Assembly (NCBI RefSeq): GCF_018588945.1
Contig: NZ_JAFIWA010000008.1
Coordinates: 1 to 64,000 of the forward strand
DNA length: 64,000 bases
Direction of reading: 5' to 3'
Source of the DNA: Microbacterium flavescens
GTDB lineage: Bacteria; Actinomycetota; Actinomycetes; Actinomycetales; Microbacteriaceae
The notes under the pieces were generated by a model. It did not search any database, was not told where the DNA came from, and saw nothing but the letters and a program-made list of their open reading frames with translations. Shown piece after piece: positions 16,786 through 23,667 of this stretch (its first letter is position 1; the number at the start of each line of letters is the position of its first letter). The translations under genes and the position numbers were made by a program.

Positions 16786-19233
16786 ATGACCGGTTCGGCG
16801 GACGCGTTGCACAGTGAGGCCGTGGACCTCGTCAACCGCGGCCGCTACGACGAGGCCGCAGACGTGCTCGACCGCGCCGACCGCGACGCCGGCGATGCGA
16901 ACCTTCGCGCTCGCATCGCCGGCACGCGTGCCTACGTCCTCGCGCGGACCGGGCACGTCGGCGACGCCGAGCAGATCTGCCGCGACGCCATCGCCGAGCC
17001 GGGGCTCAGCGACCACACCGTCGCCATCCTCGCCGGTCAGCTCGGCGCCCTGGCCGAGGAAGCCGGTCGCCTCGCGGACGCGGAGCGCTGGCTCACGCGC
17101 GCGATCGAGGCGCTCATCCACGACCCGGTGGCCGAGGCGAACACGCGGGTGAACCGCAGCCTGGTGCGGATGCAGCACCGCCGCCTGGACGACGCCGAAG
17201 ACGACCTGCGCGCTGCGGCCGCCGCATACGCCGCGGCCGGGATGCCCGTCGCCGAGGCGCAGGCGCGGCACAACCTCGGCTACGTCGCGATGCTGTCGGG
17301 CGACCTGGTCGGTGCGCTGCAGGCCATGGTCGCCGCGGCACCGCTCGCCGGCGACACCGCGGTCGGTGCTGCCGTGGGCGACCTGGACCGCGCCGAAGTG
17401 CTGCGCGATGCGGGTCAGACCTTCGAGGCGGAGGCAATCCTCGAACGCGTCGCGGCGACGTTCGGCGAGCTGGGGATGCCGCTGGATCGCGCCATGGCCG
17501 AGCTGCACCTGGCCCGATCGCTGCTGCACCATGCGCCCGAGCGCGCCTGTATCGTCGCGGCAGCCGCCTGTGCCGGATTCGAGGCCTTCGGCAACGAGGC
17601 CTGGCGCGTGCGCGCCGAGGGCGTGCGACTTCGAGCGCTGCTCGCACCGGAGCTGCCGTCCTCCGTCGAGCGTCCGTCCGCGGCGGAGGTGGCCGACGCG
17701 GTCGCCGCCCTTCAACGCCATCGATTCCTCAATGAAGCGGCCGCGCTGCGCCTGGCCGAAGACCTCGCGCTCGCCGAGCGGGGCGAGCCCTCCACCCGCC
17801 AGATCAGGCCGTCGGCCTCGGCGTCGATGGAGGTGCGCCTTCTCGCGCATCAGGCCCGGGCGGCACGTGCCCGCGCGGCGGGCAGGCCCGCCCTCGTGCG
17901 CCGGCACGCCGCGAACGGCCTCGACATGCTCACGGAATGGCAGCACTCCTTCGGCAGCCTCGACCTGCAGACGTCGTTCGGCATGCACGCGACAGGTCTC
18001 ATCTTCACCGGACTGGGTTCGGCCGTCGAGTCGGGCCGGCCCGACGTGCTGTTCGAATGGTCGGAACGCGCACGGCACCTGAGCCAGCAGGTCACGCCCC
18101 TGCGGCCCCCGCCCGATCCCCGCCTTGCGGAAGAACTCGCCGAGCTGCGCATGATCCGTGCCGACGACCCCGGTGAGGAGTGGCTCTCCCGGCCGCGCGC
18201 GGCGGCCCTGCGAGAACGCGCGCGGGAGCGTCAGTGGTCGGCCACGGGCGCGGTCCAGGTGGAGCATCCGGCCACACTGGCGGAGCTGCGCAGCGCGCTC
18301 CCGCCGGACACCGCCCACATCGCCTACGTGTTCGCGAGGACTGCCCTCGTGGCCCTCGTTGTGACCGCCGACGGCGATCACGTCGTGCCCATCCGGCAGT
18401 GGGATCCCGACCTCCTCCTCGGCGGGCTCCGAGCCGATCTCGACATGGCGGCCTCGGTGCGCAGCGGGCCGATGGCCGCGGTCGTCCGTCGGTCGCTCGA
18501 TGCGCGCTTGGACGAGCTGTCGAGGATCCTCCTGGCGGATGCGGTCGAGCGCGCCGGCCGTCGCAGGCTCGTGATCACGATCCCCGGCGTCCTCGGCGGC
18601 ATCCCGTGGGCGATGCTGCCCGCGATGCGCGGCCACGCGTTCACCATGGCGTCGTCGGCGTCACGGTGGCTGCGCATGCGAGGCGAGACCCGACCCCACC
18701 GGCGCGTGGGCTTCGCCGTCGGACCCCGCGTCGCCCGCGGCGAGGAGGAGGTCGCCGCCGCCGCGGCGGCGTGGCCCGAGGCCGCCGTGCTGGGTGCGGA
18801 CGAGGCATCCGTCGATCACGTCACCGACCTCGCGACGCGTGTCGATGTGCTCCACGTGGCGGCACACGGGCGCCACGCCGTCGACAACCCGTTGTTCTCG
18901 GGACTCGAGCTCGCCGACGGCACGCTGTTCGGCTACGACATCGACCTCATGCCCGATGTGCCCGACACCGTCGTCCTCTCGGCCTGCGAGGTCGGGCGAT
19001 CTTCGGTGCGCTGGGGCGAGGAGGCGATCGGCATGACACGGATCTGGCTGCATGCCGGATCGCGCTGCGTGGTCGCCGCGCCGGTCATCGTGGCCGACGA
19101 CGCCGCGTGCGAGCTGCTCGGCGCCATGCATGCCGGATTGGCGGCGGGTGCGCGACCGTCGGAGGCACTCGCCGACGCCGCCCAGAGCACCGGGATCGTG
19201 GCGCCGTTCCAGGTGCATGGCGCGGGCTTCTGA
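16786..19233 (+). CDS. TPR-CHAT protein (caspase/separase-like cysteine protease)
   Basis: 815 residues. The N-terminal ~300 residues form helical pairs of the tetratricopeptide type (EAVDLVNRGRYDEAADVLDRA, GQLGALAEEAGRLADAERWLTRAI, ARHNLGYVAMLSGDLVGALQAM), a protein-binding scaffold. The C-terminal ~300 residues form a CHAT domain, clan CD peptidase fold, with a complete dyad: His694 in HVAAHGRHAVDNPLFSGLELADG and Cys734 in VVLSACEVGRSSV. Family members cleave partner proteins when the TPR part senses a trigger; the TPR-CHAT subunit of type III-E CRISPR is one known example. No Cas gene is near here. It begins 16 bases after the subtilisin gene, so co-transcription is likely. Confidence 0.9.
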   Translation: MTGSADALHSEAVDLVNRGRYDEAADVLDRADRDAGDANLRARIAGTRAYVLARTGHVGDAEQICRDAIAEPGLSDHTVAILAGQLGALAEEAGRLADAERWLTRAIEALIHDPVAEANTRVNRSLVRMQHRRLDDAEDDLRAAAAAYAAAGMPVAEAQARHNLGYVAMLSGDLVGALQAMVAAAPLAGDTAVGAAVGDLDRAEVLRDAGQTFEAEAILERVAATFGELGMPLDRAMAELHLARSLLHHAPERACIVAAAACAGFEAFGNEAWRVRAEGVRLRALLAPELPSSVERPSAAEVADAVAALQRHRFLNEAAALRLAEDLALAERGEPSTRQIRPSASASMEVRLLAHQARAARARAAGRPALVRRHAANGLDMLTEWQHSFGSLDLQTSFGMHATGLIFTGLGSAVESGRPDVLFEWSERARHLSQQVTPLRPPPDPRLAEELAELRMIRADDPGEEWLSRPRAAALRERARERQWSATGAVQVEHPATLAELRSALPPDTAHIAYVFARTALVALVVTADGDHVVPIRQWDPDLLLGGLRADLDMAASVRSGPMAAVVRRSLDARLDELSRILLADAVERAGRRRLVITIPGVLGGIPWAMLPAMRGHAFTMASSASRWLRMRGETRPHRRVGFAVGPRVARGEEEVAAAAAAWPEAAVLGADEASVDHVTDLATRVDVLHVAAHGRHAVDNPLFSGLELADGTLFGYDIDLMPDVPDTVVLSACEVGRSSVRWGEEAIGMTRIWLHAGSRCVVAAPVIVADDAACELLGAMHAGLAAGARPSEALADAAQSTGIVAPFQVHGAGF

Positions 19234-19243
19234 CGATCGCCGA

Positions 19244-19268
19244 GAAATCTCGGCCGCGATGTATCAGG
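19244..19268 (+). promoter_or_regulatory. Motif GAAATC-N7-CGATGTATCAGG, copy 2
   Basis: GAAATC (19244-19249) and CGATGTATCAGG (19257-19268) lie 10-35 bases after the CHAT stop codon. An ORF of 43 codons (19259-19390, MYQAVRGTLF...) begins at the same ATG inside the motif but has weak GC3, so I do not call it a gene. Otherwise the 19234-19453 gap holds only this motif and the hairpin at 19401. Confidence 0.45.
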
Positions 19269-19400
19269 CGGTACGGGGCACGCTCTTCATCATTGGATCT
19301 GCTCATGCGCGACGGCAGTTGGGGATGCCGTCGCTGGGAGCGGGTGACCGCCTCTTGGGGAAAAGAGCGTCTGGGGACGTGGTCATTTGAGCAGAACCGA

Positions 19401-19440
19401 CGGGGGATGTCGCAGAGACCCAGGTCGGCGACATCCCCCG
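19401..19440. terminator. Inverted repeat between converging genes
   Basis: A perfect 13-bp stem (CGGGGGATGTCGC at 19401-19413 with 19428-19440) and a 14-nt loop lie between the end of the CHAT operon and the end of the LysR-like gene. There is no T run, but GC-rich hairpins alone often end transcription in actinobacteria. Confidence 0.6.
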
Positions 19441-19453
19441 GACTTCTGTCCGC

Positions 19454-20221
19454 TCAGCCGCGCGACGAGTTCGCCGTGCGCCCGCGGACGATGCCGACGA
19501 AGGCGTCGACCGCCGGAGTCGTGCGGTCGGCGACCCACGCGAGCGCCACGGTCGAGGTCGGGCCGTCGCGCAGCGGACGGTGCTCGACGTCCTTGCGCTG
19601 GTGGAGCCGGGCGAGCGACATCGGCACGACGACCACGCCCACCCCGGCGGCGACGGTCGCGATCGCCTCGGCGGTGTCGGCCGGGGGAGCGAACGCGGGT
19701 GCGACAGCATCGGGGACCCGGATGCCGAGCACGTCGTCGCGCGCCGCGATGACCACCTCGCCCCCGAGGTCTTCCAGCCCCAGATCGTCGGCCGCGGTCA
19801 GGTGCGAGTCCGCCCCCACCACGACGACGGGCGTCTCGTCGTAGAGCGCGATCACATGGAGGCCGTCGCGCTCGATGGGCAGACGCACGAGCGCGGCATC
19901 CACCTCGCCGTCGATCAGGGCACGGCGCTGGTCGGACACCTCGAGCGGCACCAGCTCGAGCTCGACCTCGGGCAGGCGGTCGCGCCACGCCGAGATCCAT
20001 TTGCCGGGCGTCGCACCCGGGATCGCGCCCAGTCTGAAGGGCCCGGTGATCGGCGGCTCGGCGGGGGCCTCGGGTTTCGGGGCCGGCGGCGTCTTGGCGC
20101 GCGGCCGGGAGCCGGCCCTGCCTCCGGAGGGACCGGGCTTGGCGCCTTTGCCGCTGCGGCGGGGCGAGGCATCCCGTCCTGACTTGCCCGGTCGCGCGTG
20201 CGACCCTCCGCTGCGTGCCAT
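19454..20221 (-). CDS. LysR substrate-binding-domain protein lacking the DNA-binding domain
   Basis: 255 residues. From about residue 58 the sequence matches the effector domain of LysR regulators (GPFRLGAIPGATPGKWISAWRDRLPEVELEL, IDGEVDAALVRLP, DETPVVVVGADSHL, AIATVAAGVGVVVVPMSLARLHQ). The N-terminal ~57 residues, where the winged HTH belongs, are low-complexity and strongly basic (Gly, Pro, Lys, Arg). It could bind a small molecule and touch DNA non-specifically through the basic tail, or act by protein contact. Similar HTH-less proteins are known in actinobacteria, so this is probably not a decayed gene. It is a single gene, divergent from the DUF1304 gene. Confidence 0.8.
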   Translation of the reverse strand: MARSGGSHARPGKSGRDASPRRSGKGAKPGPSGGRAGSRPRAKTPPAPKPEAPAEPPITGPFRLGAIPGATPGKWISAWRDRLPEVELELVPLEVSDQRRALIDGEVDAALVRLPIERDGLHVIALYDETPVVVVGADSHLTAADDLGLEDLGGEVVIAARDDVLGIRVPDAVAPAFAPPADTAEAIATVAAGVGVVVVPMSLARLHQRKDVEHRPLRDGPTSTVALAWVADRTTPAVDAFVGIVRGRTANSSRG

Positions 20222-20243
20222 GTGGTTCAGCGTAGCCGGGCGC

Positions 20244-20249
20244 TATCGT
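20244..20249 (+). promoter_or_regulatory. -10 box, leaderless type
   Basis: TATCGT ends 6 nt before the ATG at 20256. Confidence 0.45.
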
Positions 20250-20255
20250 TCGCTC

Positions 20256-20654
20256 ATGGTCGCGATCCTCGCCACGGTCTTCGCCGCGCTGGCTGCCCTC
20301 CTCCACGTCTACATCTTCGTGATGGAGAGCGTGCAGTGGACGCAGCCGAAGACCTGGAAGCGGTTCGGCGTCGCCGACCAGGCCGCCGCCGAGATCACCA
20401 AGCCGATGGCCTACAACCAGGGCTTCTACAACCTCTTCCTCGCCGTCGGCACGGCGATCGGCCTGGTGCTGTTCCTGTCAGGATCCGACGACTCGGCGCT
20501 GCGCGCCGCCGGGCTCGCGCTCGTGCTGTTCAGCCTCGGATCGATGGTCGCGGCATCCCTCGTCCTGCTGACCACGGGAATGAAGTACCTGCGAGCCGCA
20601 CTGACTCAGGGCACGCTGCCGCTCATCGGCTTCGTGCTGTTCCTGTTCGCCTGA
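20256..20654 (+). CDS. DUF1304 family small membrane protein
   Basis: 132 residues with four hydrophobic helices. The hallmark region LLHVYIFVMESVQWTQPKTWKRFG and MAYNQGFYNLFLAVGTAIGL identify the DUF1304 family, whose function is not established. Its start is fixed by the TATCGT box. The nuclease gene converges on it with a 13-base gap. Confidence 0.9.
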   Translation: MVAILATVFAALAALLHVYIFVMESVQWTQPKTWKRFGVADQAAAEITKPMAYNQGFYNLFLAVGTAIGLVLFLSGSDDSALRAAGLALVLFSLGSMVAASLVLLTTGMKYLRAALTQGTLPLIGFVLFLFA

Positions 20655-20667
20655 GTGGCCCGCCGGC

Positions 20668-21273
20668 TCAGCCGCACGCGGCCCATCTGCCGGCTCCGGA
20701 TGCCTCGGCCTGCCCCTGCGCGTCCGTGAGCAGGTCGTAGAACGCGTCGTTCGATCCGACCCGGATCGCCTCGGCGTCTCCGGCCGCGACGAGCTCGTGG
20801 TTGATGAAGCGGCCGTCGTCCGACCAGAGGTTGAAGAGGTAGCGGCCGTAGCGGTCCGACGTCTCGGCGTCGGGCGCCGCCCACACCGTCGCGCCCTCCG
20901 GCAGGAGTGCGCGCAGATGCGTGCGGGCCTCGTCGGCCCAGCACTCGGGCGTCGGTGTCCCCTCGGGGGTGTCGATGCCGATGAGGCGGATGCGGATGGC
21001 GTCCGAGGTCGTGACGAGTTCGTTCGGCTGCTGCATCCGTGCCTCGATCGTGTCGCCGTCGAAGACGTAGTCGACGGTGAGCGGAAAGGCGTCCGCGGGG
21101 CGCGGCGGGATGCCGCTGGCGAGAGGCCCCTCCGTGCCCGGTGAGGACGCGGGCTCAGCCGGCGCGTCGAAGGCGCCGACGCTCAGAAACAACCACAGCG
21201 CGAGGGCGACGCCGACCGCGAGGACCAGGAGCGATCCGAGCACGACCGCGAGCGCCGTGACGAACCCCTTCAT
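20668..21273 (-). CDS. Membrane-anchored or secreted thermonuclease (SNase-like)
   Basis: 201 residues. An N-terminal hydrophobic helix (about 5-33, FVTALAVVLGSLLVLAVGVALALWLFL) acts as a signal anchor. The staphylococcal-nuclease fold follows (about 68-200) with conserved catalytic surroundings: VFDGDTIE, IRIRLIGIDTPEG with the Arg, Asp and Glu, and DRYGRYLFNLW with the second Arg. It should degrade DNA or RNA outside the membrane with Ca2+. The ATG at 21273 is chosen over GTG 21282 because the TATCGT box ends exactly 7 nt before it. Confidence 0.9.
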   Translation of the reverse strand: MKGFVTALAVVLGSLLVLAVGVALALWLFLSVGAFDAPAEPASSPGTEGPLASGIPPRPADAFPLTVDYVFDGDTIEARMQQPNELVTTSDAIRIRLIGIDTPEGTPTPECWADEARTHLRALLPEGATVWAAPDAETSDRYGRYLFNLWSDDGRFINHELVAAGDAEAIRVGSNDAFYDLLTDAQGQAEASGAGRWAACG

Positions 21274-21280
21274 GCCCGCC

Positions 21281-21286
21281 ACGATA
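21281..21286 (-). promoter_or_regulatory. -10 box, leaderless type
   Basis: The minus strand reads TATCGT, ending 7 nt before the nuclease ATG at 21273. Confidence 0.45.
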
Positions 21287-21297
21287 GCGGTCGTCCG

Positions 21298-21355
21298 CGA
21301 GTTGCCGGTTGCGGCGGGTTGGCGCGCCGGTCAACGCACGCGAACCGGCAACTCG
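21298..21355. repeat. 58-bp nested palindrome
   Basis: Outer arms CGAGTTGCCGGTT (21298-21310) and complement (21343-21355) enclose a second short stem (GTTG...CAAC). It has the same total length and the same terminal CGAGT/ACTCG as the element at 6971-7028, although the arm sequences differ. It lies between the beta-helix gene and the nuclease promoter. Confidence 0.75.
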
Positions 21356-21364
21356 GCGGGGGTG

Positions 21365-21772
21365 TCAGGCCGCGAGGCGCAGCCCGCGCTGGTCGGTGGC
21401 GACGCGCTCGCCGTCACCGATGGTCTCGTCGTCGCCGATGAGGGATCCGACGGCCACACGGGCCTCGCTGCCGACGTGCGTGCGGACGCCGATCTTGGCT
21501 CCGGCGCCGATCGCGGCTCCGGGACCGATGTGGGCGTGGGGCGCGATGTCGGCGTCGGGGCCGATCACGGCGTCGGACTCCACCCATGCGCCGCGGCCGA
21601 CGTGCGCGCCTGCGGCGATCTGAACCCCCGGTTCGACATATGCCCCCGCTTCGACGATGGCGCTCGGGTGCACCTTGGCGCCGTGCGCGATGAGTCCGCG
21701 ACCGTTGACGTGCTTGCGGTAACGCAGCGTCTCGCCCCGGTCGTTCTCGATGTCGACGTAGTTCTTGCCCAC
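21365..21772 (-). CDS. Left-handed beta-helix (hexapeptide repeat) protein
   Basis: 135 residues. From about residue 28 it consists of repeating [I/V/A]-G-x-x-A-x hexapeptides (AIVEAG AYVEPG VQIAAG, AVIGPD ADIAPH AHIGPG AAIGAG), the left-handed parallel beta-helix of acyltransferases and gamma-carbonic anhydrases. No acetyltransferase active-site His or zinc ligands can be placed with confidence, so the activity is open. GTG 21772 is chosen because AGGAGGGG lies just upstream; a GTG at 21790 is possible. Confidence 0.75.
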   Translation of the reverse strand: MGKNYVDIENDRGETLRYRKHVNGRGLIAHGAKVHPSAIVEAGAYVEPGVQIAAGAHVGRGAWVESDAVIGPDADIAPHAHIGPGAAIGAGAKIGVRTHVGSEARVAVGSLIGDDETIGDGERVATDQRGLRLAA

Positions 21773-22030
21773 AGTCCCCTCCTGCAGCACCGGATCGTGC
21801 TGAGTACAGGAATAACGACGAACCTCTTCGATTCATTCCCGTGCATCCGCTCTGGCGGGTGCTGAAGTTGTTCGTCGCCCTGTACCAATCGGATTCCACA
21901 GCAATCAGGTGGGGAATACCTCCCTCTTGATTTTTCGGCGTCGATGGGGGTACGCGAGAGATGTACGTGGGCCGGCTCAGGCGCCTCCTTCTTGATGAGA
22001 CCAGAAAGCGGTCGGGAAGGAGCGGGAGCG
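21773..22030. other. Intergenic region, lower GC
   Basis: This stretch between the beta-helix gene and the small ORF is visibly poorer in GC than its surroundings. It has no convincing coding frame. TTGATT (21928-21933) could be a -35 for rightward transcription. I see no repeat or RNA gene. Confidence 0.4.
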
Positions 22031-22153
22031 ATGATCGCCGATCCGCACGACGCCCGCACCTGGACCGTCCTGAGCCAGGCCTCGCGGGCCGAGCTGGTCA
22101 TGCTCACGATCCTCAGCTGGCTGAACCTGCGGGGCTCTCGCCGCACGCTGTGA
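22031..22153 (+). CDS. Small 40-residue ORF, hypothetical
   Basis: ATG at 22031 has AAGGAG 8 nt upstream (22017-22022). The ORF ends at 22153 with almost every codon ending in G or C, as in the real genes here. The product begins MIADPHDARTWTVLSQASRA and ends NLRGSRRTL, with a short amphipathic or hydrophobic helix (ELVMLTILSWL). No family is recognised. It sits just before the convergent aminotransferase gene and would be missed by length filters. Confidence 0.55.
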   Translation: MIADPHDARTWTVLSQASRAELVMLTILSWLNLRGSRRTL

Positions 22154-22170
22154 TCCCGGTGGGCGCGGCG

Positions 22171-23577
22171 TCAGCGGGCGTGCGCGTCGGCGTGCGACAG
22201 GGCGCGGTCGATCACGTCCAGCCCGCGCACCAGGTCGCCCTCCGAGATGACCAGCGGCGGAGCGACGTGAACGCGGTTGAAGTGCGTGAACGGCCAGACG
22301 CCGTCGCGCTTGCACGCCGCCGCGACCGCGGCGACGGGCGCGGCATCCGCTCCACTCGCGTTGAACGGCACGAGCGGCTCGCGAGTCTCGCGGTCGCGCA
22401 CGAGCTCGATGGCCCAGAAGAGTCCCATGCCGCGGACGTCGCCGACGGACGGATGCCGGGCGGCCAGGTCGCGCAGACGGGGCTCGACGACGCGCGAACC
22501 CAGGTCGCGGACGCGAGCGAGGATGCCGTCGCGCTCGAAGACCTCGAACGTCGCGACGCCCGCCGCGCAGGCGAGGGGGTGTCCGGAGTAGGTGAGTCCG
22601 CCGGGGAAGGCCAGCGTGTCGAAGTGCGCGGCGATGCGGTCCGAGATCACCACGCCGCCGAGCGGCACGTAGCCCGAATTCACGCCCTTCGCGAAGGTGA
22701 TGAGGTCGGGCACGACGTCGAAGGCCTGGAACGCGAACCACTCGCCGACGCGCCCGAAACCGACCATGACCTCGTCGGCGATGTACACGATGCCGAACCG
22801 GTCGCACAGCGCGCGCACGCCCGCGAGGTAGCCGGGCGGCGGCACGAGCACGCCGTTCGTGCCGACGATGGTCTCGATGACGATGGCCGCGATCGTCGAC
22901 GCGCCCTCGAGCACGATGGTCTGCTCGAGGTGCTCGAGTGCGCGCTGGGCCTCTTCCTCGGGCGTCGCCGAGTGGAACGCCGAGCGGTAGGGGTAGGGGC
23001 CGAAGAACTTGGCCACCGAGCCGTCGGCGGGCTCGTTGGGCCACCGCCGCGGGTCGCCCGTCAGCGCGATCGCCGTGGACGTGTTGCCGTGGTAGCTGCG
23101 GTACATCGACAGCACCTTGCGGCGACCGGTGACGAGCCGCGCCATGCGCACGGCGTTCTCGTTCGCGTCGGCTCCGCCGTTGGTGAAGAACACCTTCTCC
23201 ATGCCGTCGGGAGCGACGTCGGAGATACGCCGGGCGAGCTCGCCGCGCACGTCGTTCGCCATCGACGGCTGGATGGTCGCGAGGCGGCCGGCCTGCCGCT
23301 GGATCGCGTCGACGAGATCCGGATGCTGGTGCCCGAGGTTGAGGTTCACCAGCTGCGAGCTGAAGTCGAGGTAGGCGTTGCCGCGGAAGTCCCAGAAGGT
23401 CGAGCCGGCGCCCGCGGCGATCGGCAGCGGATCGATCACCGCCTGCGCACTCCAGGAATGGAAGACATGTGCTCGGTCGTCGGCGCGGACGCGGGCGTCG
23501 GCCTCGGGATCGGGCAGGGAGTGAGCGGCGCCAGTGCGGTCGGTGTAGGTCGCGGCGCGGGAGAGCGTGTCGGTCAT
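22171..23577 (-). CDS. Class III PLP aminotransferase (omega-amino acid/diamine type)
   Basis: 468 residues. It transfers an omega-amino group of a diamine, GABA or beta-amino acid to pyruvate or 2-oxoglutarate. Family signatures are GHQHPDLVDAI, VFFTNGGADANENAVRMAR, YRSYHGNTSTAI, the PLP-ring region ADEVMVGFGRVGEWFAF, and the PLP-lysine in LITFAKGVNSGYVPLGGV. The start at 23577 is where homology begins; the much longer open frame upstream runs antisense through the PucR gene. It is divergent from that regulator, which probably controls it. A close paralogue lies at 54758-56074. Confidence 0.92.
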   Translation of the reverse strand: MTDTLSRAATYTDRTGAAHSLPDPEADARVRADDRAHVFHSWSAQAVIDPLPIAAGAGSTFWDFRGNAYLDFSSQLVNLNLGHQHPDLVDAIQRQAGRLATIQPSMANDVRGELARRISDVAPDGMEKVFFTNGGADANENAVRMARLVTGRRKVLSMYRSYHGNTSTAIALTGDPRRWPNEPADGSVAKFFGPYPYRSAFHSATPEEEAQRALEHLEQTIVLEGASTIAAIVIETIVGTNGVLVPPPGYLAGVRALCDRFGIVYIADEVMVGFGRVGEWFAFQAFDVVPDLITFAKGVNSGYVPLGGVVISDRIAAHFDTLAFPGGLTYSGHPLACAAGVATFEVFERDGILARVRDLGSRVVEPRLRDLAARHPSVGDVRGMGLFWAIELVRDRETREPLVPFNASGADAAPVAAVAAACKRDGVWPFTHFNRVHVAPPLVISEGDLVRGLDVIDRALSHADAHAR

Positions 23578-23667
23578 GGCGGGCTCCCGGAAAGCTCCCG
23601 GACAGATCGACCGGGGATGGTTTAGGCTGGGTCGGCCCAGTTTGTCAGAGCAGAAGTTGGTGCAACG
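23578..23667. promoter_or_regulatory. Divergent aminotransferase/PucR control region
   Basis: TAGGCT (23623-23628) may be the -10 of the PucR gene, giving a leader of about 33 nt. The near-palindrome CTGGGTCGGCCCAG (23627-23640) lies just downstream and is a candidate operator. Confidence 0.4.

Noticed and set aside
16786..19233. Type III-E CRISPR (Craspase-like) TPR-CHAT subunit
   Set aside because: Only the TPR-CHAT architecture is shared. No effector nuclease, array or Csx30/31-like gene is near.
19259..19390. 43-codon ORF starting in the second motif copy
   Set aside because: Third-position G/C content is well below that of neighbouring genes and there is no ribosome site. The ATG is explained by the shared DNA motif.
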